64,000 nucleotides of DNA. Source: Verrucomicrobiaceae bacterium UBA1938. GTDB lineage: Bacteria > Verrucomicrobiota > Verrucomicrobiia > Verrucomicrobiales > Verrucomicrobiaceae. Every line of letters starts with the position of its first letter. Position 1 is the first letter of the stretch. Positions 1 to 9,039 of this stretch are shown piece by piece. Position numbers and translations under genes: made by a program. Below the pieces are notes generated by a model. That model saw only the letters and a list, made by a program, of their open reading frames with translations, did no database searches and was not told where the DNA came from. Where the stretch lies: positions 1 to 64,000 of the forward strand of contig DDFC01000036.1 in NCBI GenBank assembly GCA_002336895.1. The letters run 5' to 3'.

Positions 1-1280
<1,280 letters not shown>

Positions 1281-1493
1281 AAAGCACTCGATAAGTCCGA
1301 CTGGACCGCCGCAGGCCGCGAGGCCCACGCCCTGCGCGGAGCCAGCGCCCTCTTTGGCATGACCGCCGTGGCGGAAAACTGCACCGCCCTGGAAACCGCC
1401 GTCCGCAGCCGCAGCCCCATCCCAGCCGACTGCGCCCAAAGGCTCCAGGCCGCCACCGAGCAAGCCATAACCGACCTCCGCCAGGTCTTGTAA
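1281..1493 (+). pseudogene. Hpt-domain remainder of the hybrid kinase, in frame after an internal TAG
   Basis: These 70 codons plus TAA continue the kinase frame without a shift and read as an Hpt domain. The segment REAHALRGASALFG matches the HxLxGxxxxxG core, with the phosphotransfer histidine at codon 1326-1328. The TAG at 1278-1280 separates the first Hpt helix from this histidine. A single CAG to TAG change would explain it. Either the kinase has lost its Hpt, or the stop is read through, or the base is a sequencing error. There is no convincing start codon for separate translation. Confidence 0.75.
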
Positions 1494-1669
1494 AACCACG
1501 CCCCGCGTCAGGCGGAGAGGGATCGTCCCGATCCCTCACGCGCACGCAACGCCCAGCGCTCCCGCGCCGCCGATAAGCTTTGTGTCCCGCAACACCCCGC
1601 GCGCCCGCGTCATCATTCAGCCATGCACCTACCACAAAATGCTGGTTCCTGGTACTTAGTGTGCAGCCG
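1494..1669. other. Intergenic region between convergent regulators
   Basis: This stretch lies between the end of the hybrid kinase on the plus strand and the end of the LuxR-type regulator on the minus strand. I see no gene, no clear terminator and no repeat in it. Confidence 0.5.
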
Positions 1670-2350
1670 CTAATTCTTCTTTTGCTGCGCCAGCACCTGC
1701 AGGGCCTCCTCTTTAGACTTCACGTGCAGCTTCTGGTAGATCTTCTTCATGTGCACCCGCACGGTCTCGTGGCTCAGGCCTAGGGCGGCGCCCACCTCTT
1801 TGGCGTTGCCGTGCCGGGCCATCTCATGCAGCACCTGCTGCTCACGGGAGGTCAGGTTGCGCAGAGCGCTTTTTTTCTGGGCGGGGGAAATCGAGCTATG
1901 GCGGAATTCATCCATCAGCATCTGCGCGATCACCGGGCTCAGGCTCACGCCATCCAAGATGATCTGCCGCAGCCGCTCTGCAAAAATCTCCGGGTCCGCC
2001 GTCTTCACCAGATAGCCTGAGGCGCCGCTGCGCATCGCCGCAAAGACGTCTTCAGGATCGCTGGAGGAGGTCAGCATCACACACAGTGGTGGTGTGGGCA
2101 GCTTTTGCAGATTGGCGATCAGCTCCACCCCGCTGAGCCCCGGCAGTTCCAGATCGATGAAGAGCAGGTCCACCTCCAGAAAGCGCCTGTCGGCCACCAG
2201 CGCCTCGGCGCTCTCCCAGGCATGCACCAGCTCCACCTCGGGCGTGTTCTTCAGCAGGCCTGAGAGGTAGGCGCGGTAAACGGGGTCGTCCTCCACCAGT
2301 GCGATCCGCGTAAGACTGCCTTTGGCTCGACGTGGGGCTTTATTTCTCAT
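1670..2350 (-). CDS. LuxR/NarL-type response regulator
   Basis: A 226-residue DNA-binding response regulator. The receiver domain (about residues 14-130) has the acidic cluster VEDD, a phospho-acceptor Asp66 in LLFIDLELPG, the switch residue in MLTSS and Lys116 in YLVKT. The LuxR-type helix-turn-helix (about 164-222) has the typical LTSREQQVL and NAKEVGAALGLSHETVRVH segments. All signalling residues are present, so it should be phosphorylation-controlled. It ends a two-gene minus-strand unit: the stop of the Cys-motif protein at 2366-3022 is only about 15 bp upstream, which suggests the two act together. Its target genes are unknown. Confidence 0.92.
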   Translation of the reverse strand: MRNKAPRRAKGSLTRIALVEDDPVYRAYLSGLLKNTPEVELVHAWESAEALVADRRFLEVDLLFIDLELPGLSGVELIANLQKLPTPPLCVMLTSSSDPEDVFAAMRSGASGYLVKTADPEIFAERLRQIILDGVSLSPVIAQMLMDEFRHSSISPAQKKSALRNLTSREQQVLHEMARHGNAKEVGAALGLSHETVRVHMKKIYQKLHVKSKEEALQVLAQQKKN

Positions 2351-2365
2351 TAATTTTTAAAAATA

Positions 2366-3022
2366 CTACAATTCGTTCTGCAGCACATCAGAATACAGCG
2401 CGTCTGCGCACTTCTCGCAGACCGTGTGGGAGCTGCCGCGCCCGGTGGTCATCAGCCGCAGGTCATCCCAGTGCATCCAGCCATGCTGTGGCGTATGCAC
2501 CCGGCGGCAGCAGCTGCACGTCACCGGCTGGTGGCCCGGGGCTGCGGCGGCCAGTGGCTCAGCAGGCACGTGCTGCAGCCGGCTGACGTACGTCTGCAGG
2601 CTGCAGCGCAGGCCGTCCAGCACACCGGCGCGCCGCTCGGTCAGCTCAAAGCCTTTCTCAAACTGCATGCCCAGCACATACTTGCGGCCATCCGCTGCCA
2701 GGCCCGTGGTGAGTCCCAGAAACAGCAGAGTGCCACTCCACCACGGCACCGTCTCCATGCTGTACTGGGATGCGAGCTGTGCTTGGTTAAGAATGATTTC
2801 CTGAAGCCCGGGATCAAGCTCCATCGTCTGCTCCCTGCGCAGCAGGATGTGGCACGCATCCGCCGCGTGGCTCGTCACCCAGGCATGCCTGCAGCCCAGC
2901 AGCGAGCACGCGGTGTCCAGCGAGTAAAGCGCCGCCCAGGAGAAGGTGTTTTGCTGGCTGCTGACATTGACGTAGTAGGGGGCAGGTGAATCAAAATGGG
3001 GGCTCGAAGGGGCTATAAGCAT
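2366..3022 (-). CDS. Sensor-like protein with C-terminal CxxC...CxxC motif
   Basis: The open frame extends to 3121, but I place the start at 3022 (residue 34 of the longer frame): the upstream part is poor coding sequence and includes the GGGTTAAC element at 3068-3077. The 218-residue product has a GAF-like region (for example AWVTSHAADACHILLRRE) and ends in a zinc-ribbon-like signature, CSCC-RRVH-GWMHWDD-CEKCADALY. This resembles the short CxxC, W, CxxC tail found after PAS or GAF domains in some signalling proteins. It is a paralogue of the protein at 3553-4143. Co-transcription with the regulator at 1670-2350 suggests that it modulates that regulator. Its ligand is unknown. Confidence 0.7.
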   Translation of the reverse strand: MLIAPSSPHFDSPAPYYVNVSSQQNTFSWAALYSLDTACSLLGCRHAWVTSHAADACHILLRREQTMELDPGLQEIILNQAQLASQYSMETVPWWSGTLLFLGLTTGLAADGRKYVLGMQFEKGFELTERRAGVLDGLRCSLQTYVSRLQHVPAEPLAAAAPGHQPVTCSCCRRVHTPQHGWMHWDDLRLMTTGRGSSHTVCEKCADALYSDVLQNEL

Positions 3023-3067
3023 GATGATACCTATACTTTGTGCTTTTGCTGCTTCACGAATGCTGCC

Positions 3068-3077
3068 TTGGGTTAAC
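3068..3077 (-). promoter_or_regulatory. GGGTTAAC element upstream of Cys-motif sensor gene
   Basis: TTGGGTTAAC lies about 46 bp upstream of the start at 3022. The same GGGTTAAC core is found upstream of both LuxR-type regulators (4970-4982 and 5926-5938). GTTAAC is palindromic and A+T-rich within GC-rich DNA. It could be a shared operator or part of a promoter; this is inference from position and recurrence. Confidence 0.4.
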
Positions 3078-3405
3078 CTTATTTTTGAAAGCTTTGAGTT
3101 ACCCCAAGCTACGGTTGGCACCCAAGGCTGCTAGAGGCCACAGTGTCTATTATCTCTGCACAGGCAGTGTTACCTGTGTTGAGGCTGTTGGGCTGGCGGC
3201 GGTCGGAAATACCGTCGCCAGCTATGCTTCAAACTTTAGCGCCACTGCCTGAGTGATGCATGGACGATCAATAGGTGAAGCAGTGTTGGGAGTGACCGTC
3301 TCCCGCAGCGAGGCTGTTTTACACCGATCTAGAATCTCCACCGCATGACGCGCAGTGCCGGTGCTCAGGCTGCTGCACACCACAGGCGTCCTGAGCGTCG
3401 TCGCT

Positions 3406-3552
3406 TTAATCCAAGCCCCACTTGGCCGAGTTGAAATGCGTCGTCTTCGTCAGGGGCATCGCGTCAGCGTCAGCACCATCATGCATCCCTGCCAGAACCT
3501 CACGGTATAGAATCAAGGCGCAGCGCTCACAAAGGGAGTGCTGCGCTGGCTG
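3406..3552 (-). pseudogene. C-terminal extension of the second Cys-motif protein after an in-frame TAG
   Basis: Reading on from the stop of the 3553-4143 gene in the same frame gives QPAQHSLCERCALILYREVL and more, to TAA at 3406-3408. HSLCERCALILYREVL aligns with HTVCEKCADALYSDVL of the paralogue at 2366-3022, so this is the missing second CxxC. The TAG (3553-3555) therefore interrupts a conserved module. Readthrough would restore both Cys pairs and add about 26 residues beyond the paralogue's end. Confidence 0.75.
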
Positions 3553-4143
3553 CTACAGGTTGCTCAGAAAACGGAAGTCGCAGTAGCTCCAACCCGGCCA
3601 GCTGGCTGCCTGCGCTTGTTTGCAGGCTGTGCACCCCGCCAGCTTGGCTAGTCCTTTCGAGTCCATGGCATCTTGCCGCTGCCGGGAGATCCGACGGCCT
3701 ATCAGTGCCTGCAGGCTGCAGCGCATTCCCTCCACCAATGCGGCTAGGTCATCGGAAAGTATGAACTCGTGATTCAGCATAAAACTCAGCATGAAGGTGG
3801 AACCTTCGCTTTCATAGCCATAGGAAAGGCTGGCGCAAAGCACCTTTTGGCTGATCCATGGCATCAGCAAAACAGGCTGTGCTGCTGTGGCGATCTGAGT
3901 GTTCATCAGCACGCGGTCCACCGTCAGGTCTACCACGTAATCTGAACCCAGCCGCAGTACAGCGTGGTTCCGCTGGCCTGCGAGTCTGGTCACCCAGGCG
4001 TTTCCGCCTCCCAAAAGGCGGATGAATGTACGCAGAACTTCATGCGCCATGTGATCGGCTGCTTCTGTCGTGGTGGTGCGCAGGGAGTCCAGAAGCAGCT
4101 GTCTGGGTAGTGAATTCAATGTTTGGCATGGATTCTGGGGCAT
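3553..4143 (-). CDS. Second Cys-motif sensor-like protein, truncated by TAG
   Basis: A 196-residue paralogue of the 2366-3022 product. Shared landmarks are AWVTRLAG (AWVTSHAA in the other), LVEGMRCSLQALI (LDGLRCSLQTYV) and the first Cys pair, CTACKQA before GWSYCD. The frame stops at TAG right after GWSYCDFRFLSNL, before the second Cys pair, which lies downstream in frame (3406-3552). If the stop is real, the product has one CxxC and probably cannot form the two-pair metal site. The upstream region is very A+T-rich and promoter-like. Its function is unknown; a role in the neighbouring regulatory circuit is inferred from duplication and position. Confidence 0.65.
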   Translation of the reverse strand: MPQNPCQTLNSLPRQLLLDSLRTTTTEAADHMAHEVLRTFIRLLGGGNAWVTRLAGQRNHAVLRLGSDYVVDLTVDRVLMNTQIATAAQPVLLMPWISQKVLCASLSYGYESEGSTFMLSFMLNHEFILSDDLAALVEGMRCSLQALIGRRISRQRQDAMDSKGLAKLAGCTACKQAQAASWPGWSYCDFRFLSNL

Positions 4144-4177
4144 AGCTGGTGTTTTTGAGTTTCACAGCTACGGTGAG

Positions 4178-4235
4178 CGGATTAAACCTATTTTATATTA
4201 TAAAATTATAATAAAATGCTATAAAATGGTATGTC
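4178..4235 (-). promoter_or_regulatory. A+T-rich promoter-like region
   Basis: This stretch is almost entirely A and T in a GC-rich window and lies 35-90 bp upstream of the start at 4143. Read on the minus strand it contains several TATAAT-like hexamers. I cannot choose a single -10/-35 pair. It probably holds the promoter of the 3553-4143 gene. Confidence 0.4.
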
Positions 4236-4880
4236 CTAAGCAGCGCTTCTGATCAAACCATTCTCTACGCAGTAGCGCGCGATCCTGGCGCTGGAGTTTA
4301 GACCGGTTTTCTTTGAGATATTGAACTTATGAACCGACACTGTTTTGGAAGACAAGTTCAGGTCGAAGGAGATAGTCTTGAGCGACTTCCCCAGACCGAT
4401 CTGCAGAAACACCTCCAGCTCACGCGGACTCAGCACCCCGTGCAGGATGCGGTTCTGCGAAAAGCTGAAGTACTCGGCAAAGCTTTGAGACACATCTGGA
4501 GAGAGGTACTTTCTTCCTTGAGACACCGCGTCCAGCGCCTTCCGCACCTCCGTGCTTGGGTTCTTTTTTGTCACGTATCCGTAGGCGCCAGCCCGAAGAG
4601 CTTTATCCACCCAGAAGGCATTGGCTTCTGCGGTAAGAACGATGCAGCGGGTCTTTGGCGACAGCTCCTTCACATCTTTAATGAGGGATATTCCAGTGCT
4701 ATCAAGGCCCGAAATTTCCGTGATGATCATTTCAAAGGAGTTTGATCCAATCAGGCCTCGAGCTTCCCTGGTGGAGCCAGCTTTGGTAAAAGCAAAGCGC
4801 TTAAACGTCTGCTCAAGGTATGAAAGCAGAAACTCCGCCACCATGGCATGACTGTCGATAACCAAGACGTCTCTTTTCAT
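4236..4880 (-). CDS. LuxR-type response regulator with Glu at the phospho-acceptor position
   Basis: A 214-residue protein with a receiver fold and a C-terminal LuxR helix-turn-helix (LSPRELEVFLQIGLGKSLKTI, LSSKTVSVHKFNISKKTG). The position that normally holds the phosphorylated Asp is Glu55 in MIITEISGLDSTG; the sister protein at 5132-5860 has ITDISGLESTG. The N-terminal acidic pair is reduced to one Asp (VIDSH). Lys in YVTKK and Thr in VLTAE are kept. Glu at this site often mimics phosphorylation, so the protein may be constitutively active, though Asp60 nearby is a possible alternative. It is clearly a duplicate of the 5132-5860 gene and shares its upstream element. Confidence 0.88.
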   Translation of the reverse strand: MKRDVLVIDSHAMVAEFLLSYLEQTFKRFAFTKAGSTREARGLIGSNSFEMIITEISGLDSTGISLIKDVKELSPKTRCIVLTAEANAFWVDKALRAGAYGYVTKKNPSTEVRKALDAVSQGRKYLSPDVSQSFAEYFSFSQNRILHGVLSPRELEVFLQIGLGKSLKTISFDLNLSSKTVSVHKFNISKKTGLNSSARIARYCVENGLIRSAA

Positions 4881-4969
4881 TGTATTTGAGTAATGGGGGT
4901 GCGGTTGTTGTTTTTTGTTTGCCGCTGTGATTTAGTCGCGCCTCATCTGACATAAGGAAAGTCTTGCAA

Positions 4970-4982
4970 TGGGTTAACACAA
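4970..4982 (-). promoter_or_regulatory. Conserved TGGGTTAACACAA upstream element, copy 1
   Basis: TGGGTTAACACAA lies about 90 bp upstream of the regulator start at 4880. The match to the copy at 5926-5938 extends to a preceding AAAGTC and ATG, giving about 26 aligned bases. Conservation in otherwise unrelated upstream DNA suggests a shared binding site or promoter. Confidence 0.45.
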
Positions 4983-5131
4983 GATGGATCTGGCTGTGTG
5001 GTGCAGATGTATGCATGATCAAAAAAGACCATGGAAAAACTATTAATGCCATCACACAATATTATGTGATATGCATGATTACGCGCTTCTTTTGCTTCCT
5101 TGCGTGAGGTCGCGGTAAGTGTGGCCTGAGT

Positions 5132-5860
5132 CTAGGCGGCAGCGGCGCCCGGCTCATCAGCGCGGGTTCTGAGCTCGGTCTGCGCAGGTCTCAGGTTAAG
5201 CATTCCATGCTCTATGCAGTAGCGTGCGATCGCGGCGCTGGATGCAATCCCAGTCTTCTTGGCAATGTTGTGCTTGTGCACTGCGACGGTTTGTGGCGAA
5301 AGTCCAAGCTCCTGGGCAATCGACTTCAGCGGCCGCCCGTGGCCGATCTGCACAAAGACCTCCAACTCCCGGCGGCTCAGCAAGTTCATGGGATCGCCCG
5401 TTTGCGAGTAGCTGATGTGCTCGATAAACTGCTGTGCAATCTCTGGCGAAAGATGCTTTTGGTCGCGCTGCACAGCATGGATGGCGCAGATCAGCTCGTT
5501 CATAGGGCTGGTCTTGGCAACGATGCCTGGTACGTCCGCGCGGATGGCGCGGTGCACCCAGAACGAGCTCAGCTCACCTGCCAGAATGATGGCCTTGGTG
5601 CCGGGGGACAGATCTCTTGCCTGGAGGATCATCTCTAGCCCCGTGCTTTCCAGCCCGGAGATATCCGTGATCAGAATATCAAAGGCGTGGTGCTCCAGAA
5701 GCTGCCGCGCCTCCTTCAAGGTCGGTGCGGTGATGAAGGTGAAATCTGGAAACTCACGCTCCAGGCAGGGCACAAGAGCCTCCCGAAACATGGTCTGGGA
5801 GTCCACTATCAGCACACTTTTTTTGATCGTCGGCATCGTGTTCATCATTCGGCATCGCAT
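5132..5860 (-). CDS. LuxR-type response regulator
   Basis: Up to 242 residues; start codons at 5860, 5848, 5845 and 5836 are all possible, and MPTIKKSVLIVDS from 5836 matches normal receiver starts best. The receiver has the phospho-acceptor in ILITDISGLESTG (Asp66 in the long form). The conserved lysine position reads VAKTSP, and the usual second N-terminal acidic residue is Ser (VDSQ). The LuxR helix-turn-helix is complete (LSRRELEVFVQIGHGRPLKSI, LSPQTVAVHKHNIAKKTG). It is the likely ancestor or sister of the 4236-4880 gene. The last residues are a short Ala/Glu-rich tail. Confidence 0.9.
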   Translation of the reverse strand: MRCRMMNTMPTIKKSVLIVDSQTMFREALVPCLEREFPDFTFITAPTLKEARQLLEHHAFDILITDISGLESTGLEMILQARDLSPGTKAIILAGELSSFWVHRAIRADVPGIVAKTSPMNELICAIHAVQRDQKHLSPEIAQQFIEHISYSQTGDPMNLLSRRELEVFVQIGHGRPLKSIAQELGLSPQTVAVHKHNIAKKTGIASSAAIARYCIEHGMLNLRPAQTELRTRADEPGAAAA

Positions 5861-5925
5861 GTCGGGCGCATGCCCATCGGTGCTTCCTGATTGGCCGAAT
5901 CTGCGGCATGAATAAAGTCCACAGA

Positions 5926-5938
5926 TGGGTTAACACAA
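5926..5938 (-). promoter_or_regulatory. Conserved TGGGTTAACACAA upstream element, copy 2
   Basis: This is identical over 13 bases to the element at 4970-4982 and lies 66-90 bp upstream of the alternative starts of the 5132-5860 regulator. AAAGTC precedes it at the same spacing in both copies. It is a candidate shared operator. Confidence 0.45.
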
Positions 5939-6134
5939 CGAAGGCGCGCGTGCAGGGTGGCACCCGCGTGTCAGTCAGCCCACGCAAACCACGAGACGCA
6001 CGAAAGCGGTAGCTCCGATGCAGGCTTGCGCCTCGCATCTGCGCGACCGCATTGATTGATTCGCTGCGCTCACCCTGCAGGCTCCTTTCAGTCGTCTATC
6101 TCCGCCTTGCCACGGTTCCATATGGGCCAGCGCA

Positions 6135-7667
6135 CTACTGCGGGTACGCGGCGTCTCCGGCGGTGCTTGGTTTGGCGGGGGTGCTCTTGGTCGGGGCAGG
6201 GGGGGCGGGCTTGGCAACGGTCTTCACCTCCACGTTCATCTGGCTCAGCGTCAGCGGCAGGCCTTCGGGGCGGTTCTCGATGTTCTGCTTTGGATCGTAC
6301 AGGTCCAGGCCCACGCTCTGCAGCATCTGGCGGGCTGCTGCAGGCTGGTAGTTTGTGGCACCGGCGATTTTCAGCGTCTTGATGCCGCCGTCCGGCTGCG
6401 CCACGTGCAGCGTGGGCTCGTACACCACGCCTGCGGGCAGGCCCTCCTCCGGGTGCGGCTCCAGGTTGGCGCGCTTGAAGACCGAGAAGTCCACGTGAGA
6501 TCCATACGGCACATGCCGCGCCTGCTCGTGCGAGCCGATGCTGCTGAAGGCATTCTTTTCCGGATGATGCAGGATGCCGTGGGCGTCGCGGTAAAAGCTG
6601 TGCGTGCGCTTGATCAGCCCCTCGTTTTTCATCACCTCGTCCATCCACGCCAGGCTGGTGCCGGCCATGTCGTTCGAGTCTTCGTACCCGCCGCCGATGT
6701 CTGAATGCGCGCCGGGGAACCACACCTCGTACACCTTGCAGGAGGGATCGATGGGCGGGCCCACGATCAGCGGGTGGAACTGGCTGCGCTTCTCATCCAG
6801 GCTCAGCGCATGCACGGTCAGCTTGATGTTGGGGTAGGGGCGCACCTTGTAGCGCTGCGGCCTGCCGGGGATGACTTCGCCGTCGTTGCGCAGCTTGGTA
6901 AAGGGCAGCCCGGGCACCGTGTCCCAGATGCCCAGCAGCTCGATCTCCGGATCGTGAAACACCCAGCCCTGGCTGAAGGGCTGCGCGCGCAGCTGCGCCT
7001 GATTGGCCTTCAGCGTGTCATTCCACACCTTCAGCGGGATGCTCTTTCCATCCTTGGGTTCCGGGTCGGTGAGGCGCAGGGCGCAGTAGTCGTACACGGC
7101 GGTGGCCAGCGCCTTGAGCTGCTTGTCGCGGATCTTGTTTTGCGCCACGTCCTGCGTCTGCAGATGGGTGGCGTCCGGCAGGCCGCAGTGCGCCATCAGG
7201 CCCGCCAGCATGCGCGCCTCAAAGGCCCCGCGGCTGAAGCCAAAGATGTGGATGTCGTCCCTGGCGCCCACGTTCCAGTACTTGGCCAGAAAGCAGTACG
7301 CGTCGATCACGCGGTCCTTGATGCCCCAGCCAAAGGCCTTGCCGGTGAGCGTGCGCACGCCCACGCCCTCCACGTAGATGCAGGGTGAGTGCGGGTCCTC
7401 CGCCACGGCCTGCTGCTCAAAGCTGCGCCGCACATTGGTGCGTGCCATCCAGTTGTTGGACGTGCCGTCAAAGAAGACATTGATCTGCTTTGGCTCGTTC
7501 TGCTCCCCCGGGGCGTAGCGCCGTGGCGTGGCGGGATTGGGCGCATACTGCACGTTAAAGCGGTAGATGTGGCAGCCCGTGAGGGACACCGCGCACAGCA
7601 GCGCCGCCGCCGCACTCGTCATCGCCCGGGCACACCTCGTCCTGTCAGAAAGCTTTGGGAAAAACAT
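6135..7667 (-). CDS. DUF2235 lipoprotein, putative phospholipase or serine hydrolase
   Basis: A 510-residue protein of the DUF2235 alpha/beta-hydrolase family, which includes Tle1-type phospholipase effectors. The N-terminus is a lipoprotein signal peptide with lipobox LTGC (Cys32); a start at 7622 (residue 16) is equally plausible. FFDGTSNNW (63-73) is the hallmark first strand. The nucleophile elbow is GFSRGA with Ser145; candidate acid and base are Asp249 in GIWDTV and His321 in HSDIGGGY. The C-terminus is a Pro/Ala/Thr-rich tail. The family suggests a lipid or ester substrate and the signal suggests membrane anchoring, but no secretion-system genes are nearby, so an effector role is not supported here. 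Confidence 0.85.
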   Translation of the reverse strand: MFFPKLSDRTRCARAMTSAAAALLCAVSLTGCHIYRFNVQYAPNPATPRRYAPGEQNEPKQINVFFDGTSNNWMARTNVRRSFEQQAVAEDPHSPCIYVEGVGVRTLTGKAFGWGIKDRVIDAYCFLAKYWNVGARDDIHIFGFSRGAFEARMLAGLMAHCGLPDATHLQTQDVAQNKIRDKQLKALATAVYDYCALRLTDPEPKDGKSIPLKVWNDTLKANQAQLRAQPFSQGWVFHDPEIELLGIWDTVPGLPFTKLRNDGEVIPGRPQRYKVRPYPNIKLTVHALSLDEKRSQFHPLIVGPPIDPSCKVYEVWFPGAHSDIGGGYEDSNDMAGTSLAWMDEVMKNEGLIKRTHSFYRDAHGILHHPEKNAFSSIGSHEQARHVPYGSHVDFSVFKRANLEPHPEEGLPAGVVYEPTLHVAQPDGGIKTLKIAGATNYQPAAARQMLQSVGLDLYDPKQNIENRPEGLPLTLSQMNVEVKTVAKPAPPAPTKSTPAKPSTAGDAAYPQ

Positions 7668-8080
7668 GCGCCGCTTTTCTGAGGAAATGAAAAGAATGTC
7701 AAATCATTGCTGCGTCGTGCTCATAAGAAAAAGGCTGCGCATCGGGTGCATGCGGCTGTGTTTCTCCCGCCAGCGCCCCAGTGCCACCATCCTGCTCCAG
7801 CGCCCGAGGAGCGCGGACTTTAGTCCGCAGCACTGCGCCGCGCGCGGGGCGCTTATCCCGCAGAGAGCGTGTGCGCATCCAGCGCGATGTTTGTTCAAGG
7901 ACACATCATTCACCACGCTCTGTCGCGCAAGAGGCCAGGGGGCTGGCGTGGCTCACAGACCCGGCTCCGCCCGCTTTCAGTTGATGACCTGCTGCGGATT
8001 AAAGTCCGTGCTGGGGGTGCTGGGGCCTGCGGCGCGGCTTTTCAAATGCGTCCGGGCATGTTATCCAGTGTCACACCCTC
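7668..8080. other. Intergenic region with two copies of a GCGGACTTTAGTCCGC-type palindrome
   Basis: No convincing gene is present. It holds a perfect 16-bp palindrome at 7813-7828 and a related TGCGGATTAAAGTCCG sequence at 7993-8008. Both fit a dispersed intergenic repeat. Nothing else stands out. Confidence 0.5.
7813..7828. repeat. Perfect palindrome GCGGACTTTAGTCCGC
   Basis: Two 7-bp arms flank TT. A degenerate relative lies at 7993-8008. The sequence would form a small hairpin on either strand and is probably a dispersed short repeat rather than a gene-specific operator. Confidence 0.6.
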
Positions 8081-8407
8081 ATGACGCCGGCCTTCCCAGT
8101 CATCGCCTACGCGGCTCCTCCTTTGTGGTTCATCCTGCTGGTGCTGGCGTGTTACGGCTTTCTGTTTGTCTTCCTGGGGCTGGCCACGCTGACGGTCTTT
8201 GCGTGGTTTGAGGGTGGGCTGGCGCGGCGTACCATGCTCTGGGTGTGCGGCATCTCGGCGCTCATCCTGCTCGTCTTTCACGGCATCCTCGGCACGGCCT
8301 CGCCCTTTCACAGCTTCAGCTCACGGGATCTCCATGATCCCGCCACGTGGATCTTTCTGCTCACCCCGCCGCTGATCGTCTGCTTCTTCAAGTGCTGCGT
8401 GAAGTAG
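8081..8407 (+). CDS. Small membrane protein of unknown function
   Basis: A 108-residue, strongly hydrophobic protein with about three transmembrane segments: roughly residues 13-42, 52-68 and 88-105. It ends in CFFKCCVK. I recognise no family. Coding character is supported by the hydrophobic periodicity and by the fit between convergent neighbours, since the next gene ends 26 bp further on the other strand. The role is unknown. Confidence 0.6.
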   Translation: MTPAFPVIAYAAPPLWFILLVLACYGFLFVFLGLATLTVFAWFEGGLARRTMLWVCGISALILLVFHGILGTASPFHSFSSRDLHDPATWIFLLTPPLIVCFFKCCVK

Positions 8408-8433
8408 GGCTGAAACTGCAGGCCGCACGCGAC

Positions 8434-9039
8434 TCAGCAGCGCAACTTCAGGCGGCCTTTCAGCGGCTTGCGCCGCGGCTGGTACTTGAGTCGCCGACTC
8501 TCTTTCAGATAACGGGCAAAGTGCTGGGTGCTCATGCCCAAGCCCATCAGTGCCAGCAGCAGGCTCAGCCACGGCATGCTGCGCAGATTGCCCCGCGCAT
8601 TCTCATTATGCCGGGAAAGGCGCACATCATGCCACCCATCCTGCAGCCGTAGCAGCAGCGGCCAGTAGCTCGGCTGCCGGTTGAGCAGGCCCGGCTTCAG
8701 CGGCTGCTTCATCACATCAGGGGGCATGTACACTCTCACCTGTGTGCCTGGTGCCAGATAAGCGATGATGGAGGCCCACTCCGGATCAAACCGGAAAGGA
8801 TGCTCCTGCCCCGCCAGCCGCAGCTCCACATAGCCCTTCGATTTTTTGCGCAGCCATCCGCTCTCAGGCGGCGGCACCACCTTCGTACTCTCCACGGTGC
8901 CACGCACCACCACCAGCTCGGTCTCCTCCAGCTCGCGCGTCCAGTGAAAGCAAAAGACATCTGCCGCCATCAGTGCTGCTGCAGTCAGCAGGGGCAGGCC
9001 CATGAAGAAAAACAAAGGCAGGGAAAACCAGGTGCGCAT
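8434..9039 (-). CDS. Predicted membrane protein of unknown function
   Basis: A 201-residue protein with an N-terminal transmembrane segment (about 6-28), an extracytoplasmic domain of about 110 residues and a second segment (about 157-173), followed by a very basic tail (SRRLKYQPRRKPLKGRLKLRC). The domain resembles DUF3592-type proteins in layout: a strand-rich region with VELRLAGQEHPFRFDP between two membrane helices. I do not assign it to a named family. A DUF3592-like gene also occurs at 44561-45190. Confidence 0.65.
   Translation of the reverse strand: MRTWFSLPLFFFMGLPLLTAAALMAADVFCFHWTRELEETELVVVRGTVESTKVVPPPESGWLRKKSKGYVELRLAGQEHPFRFDPEWASIIAYLAPGTQVRVYMPPDVMKQPLKPGLLNRQPSYWPLLLRLQDGWHDVRLSRHNENARGNLRSMPWLSLLLALMGLGMSTQHFARYLKESRRLKYQPRRKPLKGRLKLRC

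Noticed and set aside
2366..3121. Longer start (3121) for the first Cys-motif protein
   Set aside because: The extra 33 codons cover the GGGTTAAC element and A+T-rich promoter-like DNA; the start at 3022 fits better.
6135..7667. Type VI secretion effector role for the DUF2235 protein
   Set aside because: It has a lipoprotein signal instead of a secretion-system adaptor context, and no tss, vgrG or immunity gene is nearby.
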